A stretch of DNA of 64,000 nt from Cerasicoccus sp. TK19100 (GTDB lineage Bacteria > Verrucomicrobiota > Verrucomicrobiia > Opitutales > Cerasicoccaceae), in the NCBI RefSeq assembly GCF_027257155.1, contig NZ_JAPWDU010000003.1, positions 620,001 through 684,000 on the forward strand, written 5' to 3'. The notes beneath the pieces were generated by a model, which saw only the letters and a program-made list of their open reading frames with translations, was not told the DNA's origin and did no database searches. Of the stretch, positions 46,720 through 54,219 are shown piece after piece. The translations under genes were made by a program, and so were the position numbers. Each line of letters opens with the position of its first letter. Position 1 is the stretch's first letter.

Positions 46720-47106
46720 ATGGAGCAAGCTGCCAGGAGCGCCCCACCTCCGATAACCATCGACCCATTGCAGGAGCAGTGTGGCGTGCGTGCGGCGTTG
46801 GATGTCGTGCGCGGGCGGTGGAAGCCGTTCATCATGTATGAGCTTCATATGCGGCGTTGTCGCTACTCGGAGCTGCAGGCGGCGATTCCACAAGTGTCGG
46901 CGCAGGCGTTGACCAAGCAACTGCGTGAGCTGGAGCACGATGGCGTCGTCAAGCGGACCGTGATCGACGACTCCCCGGTGCGCGTGGTTTACGAGCTGAC
47001 GGAATTTGGCTGGACCCTGGGCGATATCCTGGACCGCCTCGAAGAGTGGGGTAATGACTTCCTGAAGCGGCGCAATCCCGGGCACCAGTCACAAGTTTGT
47101 GAGTAG
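46720..47106 (+). CDS. HxlR family transcriptional regulator
   Basis: 128 residues with the HxlR winged helix: CGVRAALDVVRGRWKPFIMY, RRCRYSELQAAIPQVSAQAL, TKQLRELEHDGVV and the wing VRVVYELTEFGWTL. An N-terminal Cys (C21, near LQEQCGVRAALD) is at the position used as a redox or electrophile switch in HxlR proteins such as YodB. It is 51 bp upstream of a flavin reductase on the same strand, the usual neighbour for a quinone/diamide-sensing pair. Confidence 0.9.
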   Translation: MEQAARSAPPPITIDPLQEQCGVRAALDVVRGRWKPFIMYELHMRRCRYSELQAAIPQVSAQALTKQLRELEHDGVVKRTVIDDSPVRVVYELTEFGWTLGDILDRLEEWGNDFLKRRNPGHQSQVCE

Positions 47107-47157
47107 CTCACTATCTTGAGACTAAACAGCGCGGCGGCCCTCGTTTATACTGAGGGC

Positions 47158-47805
47158 ATGGAAACATTACTTGTCATCAACTCCAGCGGACGGCGCACGC
47201 GGTCCATCACGCGTCGGCTCACTAGCCGCTTCATTGAACAATGGCGCTCGGCGCACCCGGACGGCGAAGTCATTGAGCGCGACGTGACGGCCACACCGCC
47301 GCCCGTTGTAACGGAAAACTGGGTCGCCGGTGCATTCTCCGATCCCGCCAGCCACACTGCCGAGCATCGTGCGGCCCTCGCGCCCAGCGATGAGATCATT
47401 GCCGAGGTGAAGCGCGCTGACGCCATCGTGATCGGCTCGCCGATTTATAACTTTGGCATGCCGGCGCAGCTCAAGGCGTGGATCGATCAACTCGTCCGCG
47501 CGGGCGTTACCTTCGGCTTCGATCCGAGTCAGGACCCCGCCTATCAGCCTTTGCTGGAATCCAAGCCGGTCACGGTGATCGTCTCTGCGGGCGACGGCGC
47601 GATGCACCCCGGGGGCGCGCTTTGGCCGATGAATCACTTCGAGCCGCACTTGCAGACCGTACTTGGTTTTATCGGATTGCCGGACATTGAGTTTATCCGC
47701 GTTGGCTATGACGAATATCAGGATGAACGACTCAAGAATTCCCTGGCCACCGCGGAGCAACGGGTGGCGGAAAGAGCAACTGCCTCGTCGCCGGCCGTCT
47801 GCTGA
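47158..47805 (+). CDS. azoR: FMN-dependent NADH-azoreductase (quinone reductase)
   Basis: 215 residues from the ATG at 47158 (METLLVINSSGRRTRSITRR); the upstream 14 codons have no support. Flavodoxin-like fold with ADAIVIGSPIYNFGMPAQLK and LKAWIDQLVRAGVTFGFD, and a late SAGDGAMHPG loop; these are AzoR family marks. It reduces quinones and azo dyes by two electrons with FMN and NADH. Likely repressed by the HxlR protein directly upstream. Confidence 0.9.
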   Translation: METLLVINSSGRRTRSITRRLTSRFIEQWRSAHPDGEVIERDVTATPPPVVTENWVAGAFSDPASHTAEHRAALAPSDEIIAEVKRADAIVIGSPIYNFGMPAQLKAWIDQLVRAGVTFGFDPSQDPAYQPLLESKPVTVIVSAGDGAMHPGGALWPMNHFEPHLQTVLGFIGLPDIEFIRVGYDEYQDERLKNSLATAEQRVAERATASSPAVC

Positions 47806-47857
47806 TTGGACGCAATTGAGCTTGCCCGTGAGCATTGCATAATCTATCTGGTCTGGG

Positions 47858-48589
47858 ATGCTTAAGCACCTACTACTGCTTTCCATGACTGGCGCCGCTG
47901 TGTCCGCAAGTGCGTTTACCACCGTTTTCTCGGACGGCGACTTCGACCCAATTTGGAATACCGTCATGCCGACCAATGGCACGACTACGGATCCCGATGC
48001 GGGTGGCGGCGGAAGCCAGACGACCTCGGTGAGCGCCACTGGCGGCAACCCGGGTGCCTTTCTCGATATACTTCTCAATATCGGCAGCAGTAACCGCATC
48101 GTGGGCACGTTTTCCTGGCGTGATGACTTCACCATCGATCCGGCGGCGGTGGGTGGCATCACGAATATCAGCTATAGCTTCGACGCCAAACGCGGCGCTT
48201 CGAACAATCCCGGCAACGCGCAGGCCTTCGGCATGGCGATCGAGCAAAACGGCATCCACTACTACAGTTACAACGCCAATTCTCTTACGGACTGGAACAA
48301 CTATTCGGATAGCGACTTCACCATCGGCGAGCTCGCAGTCTATCCGGGCGAGCAAGACGAAGCCGCTGCCGGCGGATTTGAAACGCCTGACTTTTCCGCC
48401 TCCGGTGCGCCGATCACCTTTGGCTACATGCGCCTCAATTCCACGGTAGGCGCGGCGGCCTTTATTCACGGATTTATGGACAACTACTCGGTGACTGTGG
48501 ACCACGTGCTCGTCCCCGAGCCATCCACGTATGCTTTGGCGCTCGGCGCTGTGATGTTGGTGGGCGTTGTCGTGCGCCGTCGTCGCTAA
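47858..48589 (+). CDS. PEP-CTERM sorting-domain surface protein
   Basis: 243 residues. Signal peptide MLKHLLLLSMTGAAVSASAF; the C-terminus VPEPSTYALALGAVMLVGVV followed by RRRR is the PEP-CTERM anchor: a PEP motif, a transmembrane helix and a basic tail, recognised by an exosortase (EpsH-type) that is not encoded in this window. The middle is Gly/Asn/Ser-rich with a lectin/beta-jelly-roll-like pattern. Function unknown; probable exopolysaccharide-associated surface protein. Confidence 0.9.
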   Translation: MLKHLLLLSMTGAAVSASAFTTVFSDGDFDPIWNTVMPTNGTTTDPDAGGGGSQTTSVSATGGNPGAFLDILLNIGSSNRIVGTFSWRDDFTIDPAAVGGITNISYSFDAKRGASNNPGNAQAFGMAIEQNGIHYYSYNANSLTDWNNYSDSDFTIGELAVYPGEQDEAAAGGFETPDFSASGAPITFGYMRLNSTVGAAAFIHGFMDNYSVTVDHVLVPEPSTYALALGAVMLVGVVVRRRR

Positions 48590-48730
48590 GCTTTGCGTTG
48601 CAAAGCTGGTAGGGCGCAGTCTCTTGACAAGCCGCGGCGTTGGAGTGGTTGGGTAAATCTTTGAGGCAGAGTGGCGGCTTGTCTGGAGACTGCGCCCTAC
48701 CTTCAGCTAACTTTGCAGTGCAAAGTTAGC
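48589..48730. repeat. Composite element: REPIN-like pair flanked by two ACTTTGC-type palindromes (copy 3)
   Basis: Left end: AGCTTTGC-GTT-GCAAAGCT (48589-48607), whose first base is the last base of the PEP-CTERM stop. Right end: 11-base perfect arms GCTAACTTTGC-AGT-GCAAAGTTAGC (48706-48730) which contains the udk stop codon TAA on the minus strand. Between them an inverted pair of 28-base arms (48608-48635 and 48674-48701; two mismatches), each starting GGTAGGGCGCAGTCTC, with the GTAG head. Confidence 0.9.
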
Positions 48731-49316
48731 TTGTGAAAAGCGCATCAATCCGCGCTTTCACGGTTTCCAGCGCGGCTTCCAAATCCTGCCCGTCGACGAC
48801 GATATCCGCCATCGCCTTTTGCGGCGTCACGTAGCGCTCATGCATGGGGCGGACGGAGGTCAAGTATTGCTCAACGACGTTGTCCACATCGCGGCCGCGT
48901 TCCTTGATGTCGCGCACCAATCGGCGCGCCAGCCGAATGTCGTTCGGGCAATCCACAAACACGCTGAAGTCCAGCCGCTCGCGAATAGCGGGCCAATGCA
49001 GCGGGAACAGGCCCTCGATGATCAGCAGCTCAAAGTCGGCAGAAAACATCTCATACCCCGCCCGCGAGTGCGTGTGGTAATCATAGACGGGAACCTCCAC
49101 ATCACGCCCTTCGCAAAGCGACTCCACCACCGGCAAGAGTAGCTCCTCCTCCAGCGCCTCGGGTGCATCCCAACTGGTTACGGGCGGCCCACGGTAAAAG
49201 CGGTCAATCTCCAGCACGGTAACTTTGCGATCCGACAACGCCTCGACCAGCCGCCGCGTGAGCGTCGTCTTGCCACTGGCCGTTCCGCCGCAGATGCCGA
49301 TGATGCGTGCTGTCAT
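48726..49316 (-). CDS. udk: Uridine kinase-like P-loop kinase
   Basis: 196 residues, ATG at 49314-49316. P-loop GICGGTASGKTTLTRRLV (residues about 7-24), then TVLEIDRFYRGPPVTSWDAP with the uridine kinase YRG-type loop, VYDYHTHSRAG and FVDCPNDIRLARRLVRDIKE. Phosphorylates uridine and cytidine with ATP/GTP in pyrimidine salvage. The stop codon lies inside the palindrome at 48706-48730. Members of this group can also be phosphoribulokinase-like, but length and motifs favour uridine kinase. Confidence 0.9.
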   Translation of the reverse strand: MTARIIGICGGTASGKTTLTRRLVEALSDRKVTVLEIDRFYRGPPVTSWDAPEALEEELLLPVVESLCEGRDVEVPVYDYHTHSRAGYEMFSADFELLIIEGLFPLHWPAIRERLDFSVFVDCPNDIRLARRLVRDIKERGRDVDNVVEQYLTSVRPMHERYVTPQKAMADIVVDGQDLEAALETVKARIDALFTS

Positions 49317-49360
49317 TGATCAGCAGTATTTAATGTTTGTAGGTTTGTCGCAAGCTGGAA

Positions 49361-50380
49361 TCAGCCAATCTCTACCCGCTGCTCCAGCGTCTGGAAGGCA
49401 CCTCCGGCGCCGAAGGGGTTGGCAAGGAAGGCGAGGGCGGGGTCGTCTTTGGCGCGGGCTTCCGCGTCGGGGAGCCATTGTTCGAGGAACCCGACTTGTG
49501 GGAGTAGGCCGACCGTTTGCCAGCCGAGCTGCTCGCCCCAGCGCTGGAGGTCGGCAAAGTTGACGTCGCAGGTCAGGTCTTGCTGGCCGGCGTGGGCGTA
49601 GATCGCGTCGCCATTGATGCCCTCCTGATTGCGGTAGGCGCGGACCTCGCCTGCGGGGTAGGCGGCACCGTAATCAATCGTTAGCATGCGGCCGCGGCGC
49701 CAGTCGGCGAGCTCGGCCTCGAGCCAGGCATGGTAGCTCGGGTGGATGAAGATGCGCTGACCGTCGCGGGGGCGGGCGGGGGCGTCGGCGTCGACAGCGT
49801 CCGTGAACGGCAGGAGACCCTCGACGAGCTCGTCGCCTTGGAGGCGCAGGCCGACTTCGCGCCAGTCCTCGCCATCCCAGCAGAGTTGCCGCGCGGGAAA
49901 GGCGTCCACCAGCTCGTTGCTAAAAATGATCGCATGGCCGTCGGCTGCCTCGAGCGCGTCGGGCATACCATCGTGGACGGTAAATCCGAGTTCCCTGGCC
50001 TTGGGTGCCAGCGCCTTGCGCAACCCGGGGGAGGTCTCCACGGCGGAATAGGGGACCGCCGGGCCGCCCAGCGCGCGCCACGCTTTGAGCACGGATTCAG
50101 CCAGTGCGCCCACCCCGGCACCAGCCTCGATTAGGTGAAAGTCACCGTTGGGGAAATCTTCCTCGGCGCGCGCCATGGCCCAGCGTGCAATGGCCTCGCC
50201 AAAGGCCGGGCAGAGGGTGGCAGAGGTGGAGAAATCACCCGTTTTGCCTACTTGCCGCACTTGCGAGCCGTAGTAGCCGTGATCGGGGTCGTAGAGGGCG
50301 AAGCCCATGAATTGCGCAAAGGTGATCGCGCCGCCTTCGCGTTGAATGATGTCGGCCAGCCAGGGTTCGCATTTCGGCAT
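49361..50380 (-). CDS. MidA/NDUFAF7-family SAM-dependent methyltransferase
   Basis: 339 residues, ATG at 50378-50380. Family marks: YDPDHGYYGSQVRQVGKTGD, FSTSATLCPAFGEAIARW, then LIEAGAGVGALAESVL (SAM-binding glycine loop), AIIFSNELVDAFPARQLCWD and LTIDYGAAYP. In mitochondria the homologue methylates a complex I arginine; the bacterial target is not known. Divergent from the helicase gene. Confidence 0.88.
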   Translation of the reverse strand: MPKCEPWLADIIQREGGAITFAQFMGFALYDPDHGYYGSQVRQVGKTGDFSTSATLCPAFGEAIARWAMARAEEDFPNGDFHLIEAGAGVGALAESVLKAWRALGGPAVPYSAVETSPGLRKALAPKARELGFTVHDGMPDALEAADGHAIIFSNELVDAFPARQLCWDGEDWREVGLRLQGDELVEGLLPFTDAVDADAPARPRDGQRIFIHPSYHAWLEAELADWRRGRMLTIDYGAAYPAGEVRAYRNQEGINGDAIYAHAGQQDLTCDVNFADLQRWGEQLGWQTVGLLPQVGFLEQWLPDAEARAKDDPALAFLANPFGAGGAFQTLEQRVEIG

Positions 50381-50516
50381 GGTGGGGAGTGTTGGGCAGG
50401 CTGCTTTTACCCGCCACCTTTTTCCGTTAATCTTTTTTCATTATTCTCCCGCAGAAGCGGCGTGCGGCTATTTTTCTTTCCAAATGGCGTAAACCCTGTA
50501 TTAACAGACGCTTTCC

Positions 50517-51731
50517 ATGACATTTGATGAATTGAATTTGCTGCCGGCCGTGGTGCAGGCAGTCCGCGAAAAGGGTTACGAAAACCCGACCCCGATCCAA
50601 GCCCAGGCAATCCCTGTAGTGATGGAGGGCAAGGACGTGATTGGCTCTGCCCAGACCGGCACCGGTAAGACGGCCGCCTTCACGCTGCCACTGCTTTCCC
50701 GCCTTGAGAAGCACTCCGACAAGTGCCCGCGCGCGCTCATCCTTGAGCCGACGCGCGAGCTGGCTGGCCAGGTGGACGATCAACTCGTTTTTTACGGCAA
50801 GCACCAGGATTTGACCAAGTGCCTGATCTACGGCGGCGTGAAATACGGTGCCCAGCTCAAGGCGCTGGAAGAGGGTGCGGATGTCGTCGTGGCCACGCCC
50901 GGCCGCCTGATTGACCACATTGAGCAGGGCAATATCGACCTGTCGAACCTCGAAATCCTCGTGCTGGACGAAGTCGACCGCATGCTCGACATGGGCTTCA
51001 TCGACCAGGTGACGCAGATTGTCCGCAAGTGCCCGAAGGAGCGCCAGACGCTCTTTTTCTCGGCCACCATGGCGGACAAGATTCTCTCGCTGGCCGATTG
51101 GGTGCTCAACGACCCGGTGCGCGTCAAGATCGAGTCTAACAGCAAGACGGCCGACACCGTCGACCACGCGATTTTCCCCGTAGACGGCATTCAAAAGTAT
51201 GACCTGCTCTTGGCTATGCTGGAGAAGTTCGACTACAACAGCGTGCTCGTCTTCACCCGCACCAAGATGGACGCCGACCGCGTTACCCGCTGGTTGCTGG
51301 ACCACGATCACAAGGTTGCCACGATGCATGCCGACCGCTCCCAGAGCGAACGCCGCGAAGCGCTGCAAGGATTCAAGGAAGGCAAATACGAGATCCTGGT
51401 TGCAACGGACATCGCCTCGCGCGGGTTGGATATATCCGGCGTGACGCATGTGATCAATTACAACGTGCCGCAGAACTGCGAAGACTACGTGCACCGTATC
51501 GGCCGCACGGGCCGCGCCGCGACTGAGGGCGAAGCTTTCACACTTTATTCCACGGACGAGCTGGCCTTCCTCGACGCCATCGAGCGCTTTATCGAAAAGA
51601 AGATTCCCCGCCGCAAGCTGGAGGGCTTCCGCTACCGCACCGAGCCGGATCTCCGCGTTCCCGGCACGGCCATCGCCCGCAAAAAGCGCAACCGCGGCTT
51701 CAACAGCAAGCCCGGCGGCTTCCGCCGCTAA
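50517..51731 (+). CDS. DEAD-box-like RNA helicase (DEVD variant)
   Basis: 404 residues, ATP-dependent RNA helicase. Q motif near residue 2-25 (FDELNLLPAVVQAVREKGYE), motif I AQTGTGKTAAFTLP, Ia EPTRELA, II VLDEVDRMLDMGF (Val replaces Ala of DEAD), III SAT, V ATDIASRGLDISGV, VI YVHRIGRTGRA; a short Arg/Gly-rich tail follows (ARKKRNRGFNSKPGGFRR). Similar to RhlE-type helicases used in ribosome assembly and mRNA decay. Ends in a cluster of three hairpins. Confidence 0.93.
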   Translation: MTFDELNLLPAVVQAVREKGYENPTPIQAQAIPVVMEGKDVIGSAQTGTGKTAAFTLPLLSRLEKHSDKCPRALILEPTRELAGQVDDQLVFYGKHQDLTKCLIYGGVKYGAQLKALEEGADVVVATPGRLIDHIEQGNIDLSNLEILVLDEVDRMLDMGFIDQVTQIVRKCPKERQTLFFSATMADKILSLADWVLNDPVRVKIESNSKTADTVDHAIFPVDGIQKYDLLLAMLEKFDYNSVLVFTRTKMDADRVTRWLLDHDHKVATMHADRSQSERREALQGFKEGKYEILVATDIASRGLDISGVTHVINYNVPQNCEDYVHRIGRTGRAATEGEAFTLYSTDELAFLDAIERFIEKKIPRRKLEGFRYRTEPDLRVPGTAIARKKRNRGFNSKPGGFRR

Positions 51732-51785
51732 GGCTTCGCCTTAGAATCCTCGGTGCTGCGCACCGAGATTGGCGCATTGCGCCAA
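51728..51785. repeat. Three consecutive arm-3 nt-arm palindromes after the helicase gene
   Basis: CTAAGGC-TTC-GCCTTAG (51728-51744, overlapping the TAA stop), CTCGGTGC-TGC-GCACCGAG (51749-51767) and TTGGCGC-ATT-GCGCCAA (51769-51785). All arms are perfect and all have GC-NNN-GC at the hairpin tip, like the ACTTTGC-NNN-GCAAAGT family. No T-run follows. Confidence 0.85.
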
Positions 51786-51850
51786 TGGCTAATCCAACTA
51801 AAAAAGGTGGCGCGGATCGTCTCGACCCGCAGTTTCATCTGCTCGCGAAA

Positions 51851-51877
51851 GGTAGGGACGTCTCTCCGAGGCGTCCG
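51851..51877 (+). repeat. Solitary GTAG-headed REP-like unit (copy 4, half element)
   Basis: GGTAGGGACGTCTCTCCGAG continuing GCGTCCG; 27 bases long with internal pairing GGACG/CGTCC. Unlike copies 1-3 it lacks an inverted partner before the lpxB stop codon at 51898. Confidence 0.7.
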
Positions 51878-51897
51878 CTGCATTACCTATACGCTGC

Positions 51898-53055
51898 CTA
51901 TAAAAACTCGGCCAGCCACGCTGCTGCGGCATTGTCTTGGCCTTCGCCGAGTAGCTGTCTCAACTCGCGAGCATCCTGCCGCGCTGATTCTGCTGCCGCC
52001 GCGCCATCGGTTAGTTTCGCCAGCTCCCGCGCGAGCACCGCAGGCTTGGCGGCACCTTGCAGGTATTCGGGGTAGGCGGGGCGATCCAGGAGAATATTCG
52101 AAATGCCCAGATACGGAATTTTTACGAGCATGCGGCCCATGACGTAAGTGATGGGATTCGCGCGGTAAACGATGCGCCCGGGGATGCCCGCCAACGCGAC
52201 TTTGAGCGACATCGTGCCCGAGCTGGTCAGCGTGGCTGAGGCCGCGATATCCGCCTCGGCGGGACGCAGCTCGATCAGCTGATCTGCTTTATGGCGGGTG
52301 GCAATGAGCTCCTCCAGCAGTTGCTTAACGGCCGGGCTGGGGTAAAGCGCGACGGCGCGTTTGCTGGCGCGCTCGGCATGGTAGTCGATAAAGGCGTCGA
52401 TCAGGACCGGGAAGATGCGGCGCACGGGCGTTAGCCGACTGCCCGGCAAGAGCAGGATTGGCGCCTCGGGCTCGTAGCGGATGCCGAGGTTGAAGTCGCT
52501 CGCCACGAAGGGGTGGCCGACAAATTTAACCGGCAGATCGGTGTCCTGGTAGCAGTCGACCTCGAATGGGAAAATGACCGCCAGTGAATCGAGCAGCTTT
52601 GCCATTTTGAAGCGGCGGTGACCTTTCCACGCCCAAATTTGCGGGCTTATATAATAGAGCAGCGGGATGTCGCCGCCGCCCTTGGCCGCGAGGCCTTCTT
52701 TGACGAGGCGCTCGGCCAGGCGGAGGTTAAAGCCCGGGTAGTCGACAAAGCAGATTGCGCGCGGGCGGTGCTCCTGAATCCAGGCGACGACCTGCTCAAA
52801 CAGCGCCTTGAAAAACCCATAATTTTTCAGCACCTCGGCAATGCCGACTACCGAGTGATCGACGAGGTCAAAGATCACCTGGGCCCCGGCTTCGCGCAAT
52901 GCCTCGCCCCCCAGCGCGCACACATTGACACCGGGCTTCAGCGAGCTAAGCTGCTTGAGCAGCGTAGCCGCATGCTGGTCACCAGAGTGCTCCCCCGCGA
53001 CGATAAGCAAGTCCGCCCGCTGGGTTGGTGCCGGCAACTGGATGGGCTCAGGCAT
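51898..53055 (-). CDS. lpxB: Lipid-A-disaccharide synthase LpxB
   Basis: Glycosyltransferase (GT19) of lipid A synthesis: joins UDP-2,3-diacylglucosamine and lipid X at the inner face of the inner membrane. 385 residues from ATG 53053-53055 (a TTG at 53067 would add four). Motifs: LLIVAGEHSGDQHAATLL, CALGGEALREAGAQ, IDYPGFNLRLA-type VDYPGFNLRLAERLV, SPQIWAWKGHR, LLPGSRLTPVRRIFP and SSGTMSLKVALAGIP. It presumably acts with the Gfo/Idh/MocA oxidoreductase encoded upstream on the same strand. Confidence 0.95.
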   Translation of the reverse strand: MPEPIQLPAPTQRADLLIVAGEHSGDQHAATLLKQLSSLKPGVNVCALGGEALREAGAQVIFDLVDHSVVGIAEVLKNYGFFKALFEQVVAWIQEHRPRAICFVDYPGFNLRLAERLVKEGLAAKGGGDIPLLYYISPQIWAWKGHRRFKMAKLLDSLAVIFPFEVDCYQDTDLPVKFVGHPFVASDFNLGIRYEPEAPILLLPGSRLTPVRRIFPVLIDAFIDYHAERASKRAVALYPSPAVKQLLEELIATRHKADQLIELRPAEADIAASATLTSSGTMSLKVALAGIPGRIVYRANPITYVMGRMLVKIPYLGISNILLDRPAYPEYLQGAAKPAVLARELAKLTDGAAAAESARQDARELRQLLGEGQDNAAAAWLAEFL

Positions 53056-53066
53056 GGCGGAAGGCA

Positions 53067-53131
53067 AAATTCAAAATGAAAAATGCAAAACAGGCGGTGC
53101 GTCCTTTGAATTTTTTTTGCATTTTGAATTT
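53067..53131. repeat. AT-rich inverted repeat between the oxidoreductase gene and lpxB
   Basis: Twelve-base perfect arms AAATTCAAAATG (53067-53078) and CATTTTGAATTT (53120-53131), with ATGCAAAA/TTTTTTGC extending part of the inner symmetry. The right arm enters the stop codon of the oxidoreductase gene (53130-53132). It may act as a terminator/leader hairpin separating the two genes. Confidence 0.55.
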
Positions 53132-54083
53132 ATAATTCCAAATTCCCCTTCGCCGCGCTTTCGCGGATCTTTTCGGTGACCTTGATCGCGACTTCGAGTG
53201 CGGTTTTGCCGAGCTCGCCGCTGACCTTGGGCGCCGCCTGGTTTTGCACGGCTTCGGCGAAGCCGGCCAGCTCGAGTGCGAGGGGTTCGCCCTTTTCGAT
53301 GGGGACGTTTTTCTTGCGCAGGCCGAGCTTGGTTTTGCGGATCAAGTGGCCCTTCTGCTCGGCGAAATTCAGCGACAGGTAGGCGTTGCTCTGGAAGAGG
53401 CGAATCTCGCGCACCGGCTTCAGGCTGACGCGGCTGGTGTTGATGTTGGCCACGCAGCCGTTGGCAAAGGTCAGGCGGGCGTTGGCAATGTCTTCGGTCT
53501 TGGTCAATACGTCGACGCCGACTGCGTCCACACGCTCCAGTGGAGACTTGACCAGTTGCAGGATCACGCCGATGTCGTGGATCATCAGGTCGAGTACGAC
53601 GCTCACCTCCAGCCCGCGCTCTTTAAATGGTGCCAGCCGGTCGCAGGTGATGAAGCGCGGGTTCGTCACGTATTTTTCGAGGAACGACATGACGGGGTTA
53701 AAGTGCTCGATGTGGCCCACTTGCACGATGCGGTCGGCCTCCTTGGCGGCGCTCAGAATGATCTCCGCCTCCTCCAGGCTGGTGCACAGCGGCTTCTCGA
53801 TTAGCAGATGGCAGCCTTGCTTGAGCAGTATTTGGGCGACCGCGCAGTGGTGGTCGGTCGGGACCACGATGCTGATCGCGTCGCACGCGGCACCGAGCTC
53901 TTCCAGGGTTTCGAAGACCTGGCCGCCATGCTCTTTGGCAATCTTTTTGGCGCGCTTGGGGTCGGTATCGTAAATGCCGACCAGCTCGGTCTGCGGCAGG
54001 GCTGCGTAGAGGCGGGCATGGTGTTGGCCAAGGTAGCCAACGCCGGCGACGCCACATTTGAGGGGAGCTGTTTTTTCACTCAC
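53130..54083 (-). CDS. Gfo/Idh/MocA-family oxidoreductase, possible UDP-GlcNAc 3-dehydrogenase (GnnA-like)
   Basis: 317 residues from the GTG at 54081-54083; the frame is open further to a TTG at 54161, so the start is not settled. Rossmann GVAGVGYLGQHHARLYAALP, AISIVVPTDHHCAVAQILLK, LLIEKPLCTSLEEAEII (Lys of EKP) and VQVGHIEHFNPVM are typical. The neighbouring lpxB and the GHIEHFNP region resemble GnnA, which starts synthesis of a diamino-glucosamine for lipid A. A GnnB-type aminotransferase is not in the window, so assignment to GnnA is an inference; a general sugar dehydrogenase remains possible. Confidence 0.75.
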   Translation of the reverse strand: MSEKTAPLKCGVAGVGYLGQHHARLYAALPQTELVGIYDTDPKRAKKIAKEHGGQVFETLEELGAACDAISIVVPTDHHCAVAQILLKQGCHLLIEKPLCTSLEEAEIILSAAKEADRIVQVGHIEHFNPVMSFLEKYVTNPRFITCDRLAPFKERGLEVSVVLDLMIHDIGVILQLVKSPLERVDAVGVDVLTKTEDIANARLTFANGCVANINTSRVSLKPVREIRLFQSNAYLSLNFAEQKGHLIRKTKLGLRKKNVPIEKGEPLALELAGFAEAVQNQAAPKVSGELGKTALEVAIKVTEKIRESAAKGNLEL

Positions 54084-54219
54084 GCCCGCAAGCTTGGGGA
54101 TGATGTGGGGCAATGGCACGCCAGAATTTGGAGAAAGATTCCGACTGCCGTCGCCGACCAATATTCGTATCTAACGCTTTATCTTGCTTTAGGCGTTTGC
54201 GAGGTACAAGCTTTGATTT

